From NCBI GenBank assembly GCA_002700865.1, contig PAFB01000078.1, positions 1 to 7,847 of the forward strand: a DNA stretch of 7,847 bases, in the 5' to 3' direction. The DNA is from Rhodospirillaceae bacterium (GTDB taxonomy: Bacteria; Pseudomonadota; Alphaproteobacteria; UBA7985). Positions 1-6,425 of the stretch are shown piece by piece. A program made the translations under genes and the position numbers. The notes beneath the pieces are model-generated. The model ran no database searches. It was not told where the DNA came from and was given only the letters and a program-made list of their open reading frames with translations. Within the stretch, counting starts at the first letter, position 1. Each line of letters begins with the position of its first letter.

Positions 1-713
1 AGAAAGTTAACCCAATTGGTCTGCGCGTCGGCGTCAACCGCACCTGGGACAGCCGCTGGTACGCCGATGGCGCTGAATACGTAAAGCTTCTTCACGAAGA
101 TTTTGCGATCCGCGAGTTTCTGGAAAAGCGTCTGAGTCAGGCGGGTATTTCCAAGATTATCATCGAGCGCCCCGCAAAGCGTGCGCGCGTTACCATCCAC
201 TCTGCCCGTCCGGGCGTCATCATTGGTAAGAAAGGCGCTGACATCGAAAAGCTGCGCAGCGAGCTTGCCAAGCTGACAGGTGGTGAGGTGGCACTGAACA
301 TCCACGAGATCCGCAAGCCGGAAATTGATGCTCAGCTGGTTGCCGATAACATCGCACAGCAGCTGGAGCGTCGCGGCTCTTTCCGTCGCGCAATGAAGCG
401 GGCGGTGCAAAATGCTATGCGTCTGGGCGCACTGGGCATCCGGATCAACTGCGCTGGCCGTTTGGGCGGCGCGGAAATCGCGCGTACTGAGTGGTACCGC
501 GAAGGCCGCGTTCCCTTGCACACACTGCGCGCAGACATTGACTACGCCACGGCTGAAGGCCTGACTACCTACGGTATCATTGGTATCAAGGTCTGGATTT
601 ACCGAGGCGACATTCTTGAGCACGACCCGATGGCGAGCGAACGCCGCGCGACGGGCGGTGCACAGGCAACGGGCACAGCACCAGGCGGCAATAACGCCGG
701 CGCGCGCAACTAA
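1..713 (+). CDS. rpsC: 30S ribosomal protein S3, 5'-truncated by the window edge
   Basis: Small-subunit ribosomal protein S3, which binds 16S rRNA in the head of the 30S subunit and helps line the mRNA entry site. The frame opens at base 3 with K-V-N-P-I-G-L-R, the usual S3 start, so only about three N-terminal residues (normally M-G-Q/H) lie outside the window; 236 residues are visible. The type-II KH domain is clear, with its GxxG loop as GKKG (bases 225-236). The C-terminal S3 domain follows (NIAQQLERRGSFRRAMK, then GRLGGAEIARTEWYREGRVPLHTLRADIDY). The last ~20 residues are a Gly/Ala/Thr-rich tail without charged clusters, probably disordered. A GTG at 288 is internal and is not the start. 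rplP follows after 17 bases, as in the standard S10 operon. Identity is certain; only the first codons are missing. Confidence 0.98.
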   Translation, partial: KVNPIGLRVGVNRTWDSRWYADGAEYVKLLHEDFAIREFLEKRLSQAGISKIIIERPAKRARVTIHSARPGVIIGKKGADIEKLRSELAKLTGGEVALNIHEIRKPEIDAQLVADNIAQQLERRGSFRRAMKRAVQNAMRLGALGIRINCAGRLGGAEIARTEWYREGRVPLHTLRADIDYATAEGLTTYGIIGIKVWIYRGDILEHDPMASERRATGGAQATGTAPGGNNAGARN

Positions 714-730
714 AGGGTTAGGCAGAAGTC

Positions 731-1150
731 ATGCTACAGCCAAAACGTACCAAATTCCGCAAAGCCCATAAGGGCCGCCTCAAGGGTAAAGCCAAGGGCG
801 GTTACACAGTGTCCTTCGGCAAGTTTGGCCTGAAGGCGCAAACAGCGGAACGTGTAACGGCGCGCCAGATCGAAGCGGCTCGTCGGACCATCAACCGCCG
901 CATGCGCCGTGCTGGTAAGCTGTGGATCCGGGTATTCCCTGATCTGCCGGTTTCGTCCAAGCCCGCTGAAGTTCGTCAGGGTAAGGGTAAGGGTTCCCCG
1001 GATTACTGGGCCATGCGGGTTGCGCCTGGTCGCATCCTGTTCGAAATCGACGGTGTTCCGCGCGATGTTGCTGAAGAGGCCTTCGAGCTTGCGTCGGCCA
1101 AGTTGCCGATCAAGACGAAGTTCGTCGAGCGCATTCCCGGCCTGATGTAA
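731..1150 (+). CDS. rplP: 50S ribosomal protein L16
   Basis: Large-subunit protein L16, which sits near the A-site tRNA elbow and the peptidyl-transferase region and is needed late in 50S assembly. The 139-residue product has the usual family length. It begins MLQPKRTKFRKAHKGR, the classic L16 start, where S is more common than Q at position 3. Other family blocks are visible: GKFGLKA (30-36), the Arg-rich TINRRMRRAGK segment (about 53-63), KLWIRVFPDLP (63-73), and the GKGKG loop (84-88). R82, just before that loop, aligns with the arginine that is hydroxylated in E. coli L16. The ATG is preceded by only a weak purine stretch (TTAGG at 718-722), compatible with translational coupling to rpsC 17 bases upstream. 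No anomalies seen. Confidence 0.98.
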   Translation: MLQPKRTKFRKAHKGRLKGKAKGGYTVSFGKFGLKAQTAERVTARQIEAARRTINRRMRRAGKLWIRVFPDLPVSSKPAEVRQGKGKGSPDYWAMRVAPGRILFEIDGVPRDVAEEAFELASAKLPIKTKFVERIPGLM

Positions 1151-1178
1151 CTCAAACGGATTAGAAGGACGCAAAGCG

Positions 1179-1382
1179 ATGAAAGCGACTGATATGCGTG
1201 GCATGTCCGTTGAGGGACTGCGGAAATACATCCTCGATGGCCGTCAGGAAATGATGAACCTGCGCTTCCAGAAAGCCAACCTGGTTCTGAACAACACGGC
1301 TCGCATGCGCCAGCTCAAGAAAGAGATTGCGCGCGCGAAGACCATCATTAATGAAAAGAAGCTCTCTGGGGAGGCCGCGTAA
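1179..1382 (+). CDS. rpmC: 50S ribosomal protein L29
   Basis: Large-subunit protein L29, a small two-helix protein beside the polypeptide exit tunnel that contributes to the docking site of trigger factor and SRP. The 67-residue product has the normal length. Typical pattern: an N-terminal helix (RGMSVEGLRKYILDGRQEMMNLRFQKA) with the family's L-R-F-Q core, then a second helix starting NTARMRQLKKEIARAKTI. The start ATG has a good ribosome binding site, GAAGGA at 1164-1169, nine bases upstream. It lies 28 bases after rplP, and its stop codon directly abuts the ATG of rpsQ, so the two are almost certainly translationally coupled. Small size and divergence make L29 hard to recognise in isolation, but position and motifs agree. 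Confidence 0.97.
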   Translation: MKATDMRGMSVEGLRKYILDGRQEMMNLRFQKANLVLNNTARMRQLKKEIARAKTIINEKKLSGEAA

Positions 1383-1616
1383 ATGCCTATCCGTGTCATG
1401 CGGGGGACTGTGGTCTCCAATAAAGCCGATCAAACGGCAACCGTTCTTGTCGAACGTCGTGTCATGCATCCGATCTACAAGAAATTTCTGAAGAAGTCGA
1501 AGAAGTACGCGGCTCATGATCCTCAAAACAAGTGCGAGGTCGGCCAGAAGGTTTCCATTCGTGAATGCCCGCCGGTCTCCAAATCCAAGCGGTTTGAAAT
1601 TGTATACGAAGACTAG
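1383..1616 (+). CDS. rpsQ: 30S ribosomal protein S17
   Basis: Small-subunit protein S17, an early 16S rRNA-binding protein with an OB fold. The 77-residue product falls at the short end of the bacterial range. Recognisable blocks: RGTVVSNKADQTATVLVERRVMHPIYKK (strands 1-2 with the D-x-T-x-x-V signature), SKKYAAHDPQNKCEVGQKVSI, and the C-terminal ECPPVSKSKRFEIV, the family's E-x-x-P-x-S-K-x-K element. The ATG follows the rpmC stop with no gap. A strong ribosome binding site, GGGGAGG (1368-1374), lies inside the rpmC end, eight bases upstream. In most bacteria rplN follows within a few tens of bases; here an intrinsic terminator follows instead, so rpsQ is the last gene of this transcript. Confidence 0.97.
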   Translation: MPIRVMRGTVVSNKADQTATVLVERRVMHPIYKKFLKKSKKYAAHDPQNKCEVGQKVSIRECPPVSKSKRFEIVYED

Positions 1617-1673
1617 CCTGCTGGCCCGTCTGGATCATTAGGATTTCAGCGGTTCGCAAGCGATGAGAGACAG

Positions 1674-1706
1674 GGGCATGTCGGCGGCGTCGGCATGCCC
1701 TTTTTT
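1674..1706 (+). terminator. Intrinsic terminator closing the S10 operon after rpsQ
   Basis: Perfect 7-bp stem GGGCATG (1674-1680) / CATGCCC (1694-1700) with a 13-base GC-rich loop, followed directly by six T (1701-1706). It begins 57 bases after the rpsQ stop. The stem plus T tract is a textbook Rho-independent terminator for plus-strand transcription. I infer it ends the ribosomal transcript here, before the dioxygenase-like gene. Confidence 0.88.
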
Positions 1707-1817
1707 GTTGGCTTTTGGCTGTCGGCTTTTGGTTGTTGGGGGGGGAGGATGGCCGGCCTTGGTCGGCAGGTCTTTGCTCAGGCATAGCGATTGCAATCTC
1801 GGGATTATATCGAATTC

Positions 1818-1833
1818 AGGAGATTGATATAAT
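1818..1833 (+). promoter_or_regulatory. Overlapping Shine-Dalgarno (AGGAG) and extended -10 box (TGATATAAT) before the dioxygenase-like gene
   Basis: AGGAG at 1818-1822 is a strong ribosome binding site, but the codons at the right distance are ATA (1829 and 1832, 6 and 9 bases downstream), not a canonical start. The same stretch carries TG-A-TATAAT (TG at 1825-1826, TATAAT at 1828-1833), a perfect extended -10 element. The hexamer 17 bases upstream (1805-1810, TTATAT) is a poor -35, which extended -10 promoters tolerate. If this is the promoter, transcription would begin near 1840 and translation would have to start downstream, for example at TTG 1856. The two readings cannot both be used on the same transcript. 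The sequence shows the motifs; which one functions is inference. Confidence 0.45.
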
Positions 1834-1855
1834 AAAGACTGTATCGCTCAGAGGT

Positions 1856-2458
1856 TTGATCACTAAAGGGACGATTGGCGCCCTTGCGCTCGGGTCTGGC
1901 TTATTCGCACGCCCTGCTTTCAGCCAAAAGGCGGCTTATTTCATGCCGCAAGCGGTACGAGATTGGTCTGATGCGCCAGCAGTGACTTTAGGAGAAACGG
2001 TTCCCGAGCTGCAGTTTGCTCAGCAGGCCGAGGTGAGCCGTTTGCATTCCGCGACTGACCAGCGCACCCCTTACACCTTGCTTGGTCGGGTTTTTGACGC
2101 TGAAAAGAACTTGGTCGAATTTGCGCATCTGAATTTCTGGCAAACCGATGAAGCCGGTCAGTATGTGGAACAGGGCTATCGCGGAGCGGTTTCCGCTGAT
2201 CGCGCCGGTCGGTTCAGTGTAGCGACGGTGATGCCCACGGCCTACCATGACGCGGAAGGCGTGCTGCGGGCACCGCACCTTCACGCTGCTGTGTTTGCAC
2301 CTCGGGTGTCGCGGCAGGTGTTTGAGACGGAGATGTTCTTCCCTGGCGATCGTGTTGCAAAGCTGGTTGATCCGGGTTTTGCCATCGAGAACGAGATTGA
2401 ATTTGAGCTTCAGTCTGACGGCAGTCTTCTGGGATATTTCAATATCTTCCTCGGCTAA
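1856..2458 (+). CDS. Probable exported intradiol ring-cleavage dioxygenase-fold protein
   Basis: A protein of the intradiol dioxygenase (catechol/protocatechuate 1,2- or 3,4-type) fold, predicted non-heme Fe(III) oxygenase; substrate unknown. From the TTG at 1856 it has 200 residues. Residues 1-23 look like a signal peptide: K4, hydrophobic core about 7-18, possible cleavage after A-F-S (21-23). The core runs YTLLGRVFDA (73-82), a WQTDEAGQY block (95-103), RGAVSADRAGRF (109-120), MPTAY (126-130) and APHLH (139-143). By comparison with PcaH, Y108, Y130, H141 and H143 match the two-Tyr, two-His iron ligands. Departures from the usual pattern: R-A-P-H instead of R-P-A-H, and T-E-M-F-F (158-162) where T-Q-x-Y-F is usual. 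The start is uncertain: the frame is open further upstream, and codons from ATA 1832 give a longer, more basic N-region (K-T-V-S-L-R-G) behind a perfect Shine-Dalgarno. TTG 1856 is a conservative choice; ATG 1943 would remove the signal peptide. It sits alone between two terminators. Confidence 0.8.
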   Translation: MITKGTIGALALGSGLFARPAFSQKAAYFMPQAVRDWSDAPAVTLGETVPELQFAQQAEVSRLHSATDQRTPYTLLGRVFDAEKNLVEFAHLNFWQTDEAGQYVEQGYRGAVSADRAGRFSVATVMPTAYHDAEGVLRAPHLHAAVFAPRVSRQVFETEMFFPGDRVAKLVDPGFAIENEIEFELQSDGSLLGYFNIFLG

Positions 2459-2505
2459 GACCGAGGGCTTGGGCTTCTCCTAGGCGAGGAGCCGGCTGTG
2501 ATGGG

Positions 2506-2540
2506 AGAGCGTTGTGCGGCTGGCATGGCGCTCTTTTTTT
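2506..2540 (+). terminator. Intrinsic terminator of the dioxygenase-like gene
   Basis: Six-base stem AGAGCG (2506-2511) / CGCTCT (2529-2534) around a 17-base loop, running into seven T (2534-2540). It begins 48 bases after the stop codon. Two small hairpins lie between the stop and this site: CCTCGG/CCGAGG (2449-2454/2461-2466, spanning the TAA) and CTCCT/AGGAG (2477-2481/2487-2491). They lack T tracts. The larger loop makes this weaker than the rpsQ terminator, but the T run and position fit. Confidence 0.7.
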
Positions 2541-2590
2541 GTGAGGGCAGGGATCAAGCGGAAACACCGCTGCGCGGTGTGGCTCTTTTC

Positions 2591-2669
2591 CCCGGGGACG
2601 GGGCTCCCGAGCCAGACCCCGTCTCCTGACCCTGGCGGGCCATGAGCCGCCGCCAGCCCCGTCCCCGGG
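2591..2669. repeat. GC-rich inverted repeat with alternative pairings between convergent genes
   Basis: CCCGGGGACGGGGCT (2591-2605) is the exact reverse complement of 2655-2669, giving a 15-bp perfect stem around 49 bases. Inside are competing pairs: GACGGGG (2597-2603) can also pair with CCCCGTC at 2617-2623, and CTGGCGG (2632-2638) pairs with CCGCCAG (2650-2656), the latter overlapping the right arm by two bases. A separate hairpin, CACCGC/GCGGTG, lies just upstream near 2565-2580. Neither side has a T tract in either direction, so it is not a standard intrinsic terminator. It fills the 279-base gap between the convergent dioxygenase-like and YhdP-like genes and could act as a transcription barrier or be a dispersed palindromic (REP-like) element. 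Confidence 0.75.
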
Positions 2670-2737
2670 TACTGGCCCGGTTATTCGGGGCATGGGGGAT
2701 GCGTCACGCCAAAGGGCAGGATTGACCGTGCGGGGCT

Positions 2738-5700
2738 TTAGTTATTGCCAATGATGTCCTGGAACCATTGCCGGTAGATGCCCGGGGTCAAGATCTGGAA
2801 CGGGTTCACGTTGACAGCGGGGCTGGAAAAGGGCCCATCGACTTTGTATCCGGCGGAGAACAGTCCGCCGCCATCTGTGCCAGTGAGCACCTGCCCTAGC
2901 ACGGGGATTGAGCCTGCGATTTCACTGACGAGGTTAAATGGCGTAACATTGCCTTGCAGTGCGAAGCGTTTGGCTTCGAAGTCGATGGAGCCCTCGGTCG
3001 TCAGGCCAACCGATGGTCCTGCCATCCGCAGATCGTCGAGGTAGAGGGCGCTGTTGCCATAGGTAAAGTTGCTGGTCAGATGGGTGAATTGCAGCCCCCC
3101 CACGGCGGCAAGTTCCAGAATACCGGTCAGCGAAGCCAGTGAGAGCAGCTGCACCATGATCGGCGCATCCACCACTGAGAAATTGAGCATTTCCATCGAG
3201 CCCAACCAGCCGCCCTTGGGCAGGGGGAGGGCGCTGTCTGCTGATACCCGGATGACCCCGCCGCGGATTTCATTGGTCAGGTTCAGGGTGGAAAACAGCG
3301 AGCCGGCGTCGTCGGATTGGAAGCTTAGCCGGTAGAAGCCGTTGGCTTGCGGGGTCAGGGAGGCTTGTAAGGTGCCCAGTTCCGGCGGGCGTCCCGGCAG
3401 GTTTGCGGGGGATTTTGCGTCTAACACGAATTGAATGACGGCGCCGTTGTCGATGGTTGCCGACAGGCTGATGTCGGTAAAGGCTTTGCCGCCGGGCACC
3501 ACAAAGCGCCGAATGCCGGCGATGTTGATCAGCCAAGGCTTTTGGTTACCGGATGACGCTGCTGCACCCTTGTCGCCGGGGACAATACTGGCATTCTGCT
3601 TGCCCTGATTTTCGAGGATGGATTCGATGATGGGGCGGCCGTCAAGTTGCCCGTCCTCGATCCGAATTTGCATAAATTCGCGCTCGTTCAGCACGGTCAG
3701 AGCGCCGAGATTGTTGTCTCCAATGATCAGATTTCGCAACGCAGCACGGCTGAGTTCCGTGCCGTCGTCGGCCATTTCGACCGTGCCCAACAGGTGTAGA
3801 GCGGGGCCATCGACTTTGAACGTGTCAATGGTTGCCAATCCTTGCTCGCCAAAGGTCAGACGGGCTGTTGCCATGGTTGGCTGACCAACGGGCTTGAAGT
3901 AGGGCAGGGGAGCAAGGTCAATGATGGCGCGGCCAAGGTTTGCTTCGATATCCATGGTTCGCCGACCGCTGAAGTCCTGCACAAAGGTGAGGTCGCCGCT
4001 GACTTCGCCTTTCACGTAATCTGGCAAGAAGCCGAGCAGCGTGCCGCTATCGGCTGTATCGCCGCTGAACACGGCTTTCAGGGTCATATTTTCCACGCGG
4101 TTGGCATCCAGTCGGATATCCAACTCGGCGTCTGCTGCCAAAGCGCCCAACCGGAGAGGTCCGCTGGCCGCGATCCGCTCGGGCGTGATGCGCAGGGGCA
4201 TAGATTGTGCGGTGACGGGCAGACCGCCGAGGTAGTCTGCAACACTCAGATCCTGCAGGTTCAGCCGTATGTCGTAGGTCGGCTTAAAGGCTTGGGGCTG
4301 GGTGAGGGAAAACGCCATATCGGCCTGAGCGGTCAGGCTGCCGCCGAGTTGGTCGACCGGGAGCGTGGTGTTCAGGTCTTCGAGCCCAATGTCGGCAGCG
4401 GCTAGGAAAGCGATGCTGTCGCGGATAGCGCCGTCGAACTGGCCTTTGACGGCCAGACGCGGGCTTGCCGGATCGCGCAGGTCGATGCGGATCGCGTTAT
4501 TCGAGCCGTTCAGCGGGCCAAGGCTGCTGCCATCCAGATCAATCAGGTACAGCGCATTATCAATCCTGACGCGGCCTTGGGCATTGCGGGCGTAGCCCAA
4601 GCCATCGGTGAGCTTGAACACACCGTCAGAGAAGGCGATGTCTGCGCTGAGATTGTGGACGATGGTCTCGGCCCCGCCGGTTTCGATGTCGAGGTCAAGC
4701 CGTTGGCTTGATGTTAAGCCTTGGGCAATGTTTTCACGGAACCATCGGCGGCCCTCATCCTCGTTTCGGTTAGGCCACAGGGCGAGGATGTCTGCGGCAC
4801 TGAGCCGCCAGTTGTTTTCAACACGCAGACGAACCCGGTCCACCCCCGGCTTTGATTGATCTACGCTTAGCGCGAGTTGGGTCGCGCCCAGGTCGCGGCC
4901 ATTGATGATTGGGGCAATTTCAAAAGTATCGAAGCGCAGGCCCGCGGGAGTGTACTGGCCAACAAACCGGCCACCACGGAGATCGATCGGCTGCTGGTAT
5001 AGTGATGGGATGGAGACCATGCCCGGGCCTATAGCCGTATCAAAATTCAGCTCCAGCAGGCGACCGTCCTCCGCGACGTCGAACTGCACCGCGCCGGTGA
5101 TCGCTCCATCAAAGTCGAAGATGTCCTTGAGTGCCTCGCGCAGCGTCGGTTCGTTGGCAAAGGTTTCCGACGGTGCCCGGACTTCTACGGCCCAGCCACC
5201 AGCGCCCCCGGTCCTGCGCTGCCCGACCGCGGCGAGGGTCGGTTGACCCTGTTGCAGTGCACTCAGGGGGTACCGCTCGAGGGCAAAGCGTTGCAGGTCG
5301 CCTTGTTCAGTAAAGCTGCCGGAAAAGGTGAGATCGACGGGTTCAGACCGCTGCTCTGCCCGAAGAGTCTCTGGAAGATAGGCGGTGAAATCAGCAAGGG
5401 TGACGTCTTGCAGTCGGGTGACAACATCGACGCCAATGCCCGTCAGCGGTGTGGTCAAAGCGACCTGCCCGCTGGAAAAACTGCTGCCGATTTCGAACAG
5501 GCCGTCGACTTCGGCTTTGGCGAAGTTTTGCTCGGCGGACAAGGTCATGGTGGCGTCATGGATGACGATGCGCTCGTCGGTAGCGGCGTCATCGAAAATC
5601 ACAGACCCGCCCGTGAGTTTAAGCGTTTCAAAGCGGGAGAACATACCATCACGGGCGCGCAACAGTTGGCGTAGCTGGTTCAAAGGATCGGGGGATGCGT

Positions 5701-6253
5701 CGCCCGTGGTGCGCGCGTTGGTCGTCACGGGTGCGGTCAGCCCGGTCTCGGCGCCTTGGCCGCTATCATCGGTTGAAGCTTCTGCGACGCTGCCCAAACC
5801 CGGAATGCCGCTCAGCGCCATGATATCGCGTTGGTTTGAGCGTGGCGCGATCGAGAAGGCGAATTGTCCATCCCGTGTGCGTCGCGCGCCAAAGCTGAGA
5901 TCATCGATGGTGATGCGGGTGAGCCGCGCTCGGCCGATCAGCATGTCTGGCAAGGACAAAGCCACTGTCATTTCGCCAATATCGAGCGGCTTGGCTGCGC
6001 CACCGCCGCTGGCACGGACACCGGTCAGCAGCAGCCGTGCGCCGCCTTCGCCTGGCTCCAGAGCGATGCGGGTTTTTTCGATGCTGACGGTGCCGCCTTC
6101 GATCTGCTCAGAGGCATTTCGTTCCAGCCATGGTGTCAGAAAATTGGCTTCGACTGGATAGCGCGAGGCCCGTTCCAGCACAAAAGCGGCCCCAACCGTT
6201 CCAGCCAAAACCAGGAACAGCGCAAAGGTCAGCAATCGCACAAGCCAGTTCAT
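2738..6253 (-). CDS. YhdP/AsmA-like envelope protein (DUF3971 and AsmA-like C-terminal region)
   Basis: A 1171-residue protein of the AsmA/YhdP/TamB superfamily. In E. coli, YhdP, TamB and YdbH form long beta-rich grooves that bridge inner and outer membranes and carry phospholipids outward; a similar role is inferred here. One N-terminal membrane anchor (about residues 4-27, LVRLLTFALFLVLAGTVGAAF) is followed by a long periplasmic stretch. That stretch is made of repeating amphipathic beta pieces with recurring short G-x-L/F-x-L and R-I-x-x-D/E patterns, as expected for a lipid groove. The middle (about 470-620) resembles DUF3971. The conserved AsmA-type end starts near 1027: APIMVQLLSLASLTGILE, then F-T-Y-G-N, a G-S-I-D-F-E strand, and the SIPVLGQVLTG...GPFSSPAVNVNPFQILTPGIYR tail. 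Length is close to E. coli YhdP (about 1270). The ATG at 6253 gives the anchor directly; no strong Shine-Dalgarno precedes it (only AGG about 13 bases upstream). The gene is intact, transcribed away from bcp and convergent with the dioxygenase-like gene. The family is secure; the cargo is unknown. Confidence 0.92.
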   Translation of the reverse strand: MNWLVRLLTFALFLVLAGTVGAAFVLERASRYPVEANFLTPWLERNASEQIEGGTVSIEKTRIALEPGEGGARLLLTGVRASGGGAAKPLDIGEMTVALSLPDMLIGRARLTRITIDDLSFGARRTRDGQFAFSIAPRSNQRDIMALSGIPGLGSVAEASTDDSGQGAETGLTAPVTTNARTTGDASPDPLNQLRQLLRARDGMFSRFETLKLTGGSVIFDDAATDERIVIHDATMTLSAEQNFAKAEVDGLFEIGSSFSSGQVALTTPLTGIGVDVVTRLQDVTLADFTAYLPETLRAEQRSEPVDLTFSGSFTEQGDLQRFALERYPLSALQQGQPTLAAVGQRRTGGAGGWAVEVRAPSETFANEPTLREALKDIFDFDGAITGAVQFDVAEDGRLLELNFDTAIGPGMVSIPSLYQQPIDLRGGRFVGQYTPAGLRFDTFEIAPIINGRDLGATQLALSVDQSKPGVDRVRLRVENNWRLSAADILALWPNRNEDEGRRWFRENIAQGLTSSQRLDLDIETGGAETIVHNLSADIAFSDGVFKLTDGLGYARNAQGRVRIDNALYLIDLDGSSLGPLNGSNNAIRIDLRDPASPRLAVKGQFDGAIRDSIAFLAAADIGLEDLNTTLPVDQLGGSLTAQADMAFSLTQPQAFKPTYDIRLNLQDLSVADYLGGLPVTAQSMPLRITPERIAASGPLRLGALAADAELDIRLDANRVENMTLKAVFSGDTADSGTLLGFLPDYVKGEVSGDLTFVQDFSGRRTMDIEANLGRAIIDLAPLPYFKPVGQPTMATARLTFGEQGLATIDTFKVDGPALHLLGTVEMADDGTELSRAALRNLIIGDNNLGALTVLNEREFMQIRIEDGQLDGRPIIESILENQGKQNASIVPGDKGAAASSGNQKPWLINIAGIRRFVVPGGKAFTDISLSATIDNGAVIQFVLDAKSPANLPGRPPELGTLQASLTPQANGFYRLSFQSDDAGSLFSTLNLTNEIRGGVIRVSADSALPLPKGGWLGSMEMLNFSVVDAPIMVQLLSLASLTGILELAAVGGLQFTHLTSNFTYGNSALYLDDLRMAGPSVGLTTEGSIDFEAKRFALQGNVTPFNLVSEIAGSIPVLGQVLTGTDGGGLFSAGYKVDGPFSSPAVNVNPFQILTPGIYRQWFQDIIGNN

Positions 6254-6425
6254 TGCAGATTAAGTACCTGATTCCGCATCAAAATAGTAGCCCCGAGTCT
6301 CGTTTTTTGGCAGGGAATTGACGACAGCCGGGTGACGATTTTTTCAGGCTCTGGTTGACCTGCCTTCCTGATGGAACCACGTCCCTGATGCCCTGATTTC
6401 CCTGAACGCAATTTTTGAGGTTTCC
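6254..6425. promoter_or_regulatory. Divergent intergenic region between the YhdP-like gene and bcp
   Basis: These 172 bases must hold promoters for both directions. Plus-strand candidates are TTGACG (6318-6323) and TTGACC (6355-6360), good -35 hexamers, but the bases 16-18 further on (6341-6346 TTTTCA; 6378-6383 CACGTC) are poor -10 boxes. On the minus strand TACTAT (6289-6284) is a possible -10, 31 bases before the YhdP-like start, without a clear -35. The bcp ribosome binding site is GAGG at 6417-6420, five bases before its ATG. CCTGAT occurs at 6267, 6367, 6384 and 6392, with CCTGAA at 6401, three of them within 31 bases; this could be an operator cluster. No promoter here can be placed with certainty. 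Confidence 0.4.

Noticed and set aside
734..1231. Minus-strand frame of 165 residues over rplP and the start of rpmC
   Set aside because: It lies opposite certain ribosomal protein genes and is a shadow frame.
1749..1787. Twelve-codon upstream frame (M-A-G-L-G-R-Q-V-F-A-Q-A) with GGAGG just before its ATG
   Set aside because: The purine stretch touches the ATG with no spacer, and if the extended -10 at 1825-1833 is the promoter the frame would not be transcribed; too little to call.
1715..1855. Extension of the dioxygenase-like frame back to a TTG at 1715
   Set aside because: It would begin nine bases after the S10 terminator, run through the G tract, and place a second hydrophobic stretch before the natural signal peptide; it is an open frame by chance.
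2439..2693. Minus-strand frame of 84 residues, Pro/Arg-rich, in the convergent intergenic region
   Set aside because: Its coding pattern simply reflects the GC-rich inverted repeats, and it overlaps the dioxygenase-like gene end; no ribosome binding site.
3842..4405. Open plus-strand frame of 187 residues inside the YhdP-like gene
   Set aside because: It is antisense to a clearly coding 1171-residue protein, has no family resemblance and no ribosome binding site; long opposite-strand frames are common in GC-rich genes.
5385..6161. Open plus-strand frame of 258 residues, Ser/Arg/Pro-rich
   Set aside because: Antisense shadow of the N-terminal third of the YhdP-like gene; composition is that of a reverse-complement frame.
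6296..6310. Possible terminator (CGAG-T-CTCG followed by six T) in the divergent region
   Set aside because: The loop would be one base, which cannot form; no gene reads into it from the left on the plus strand.
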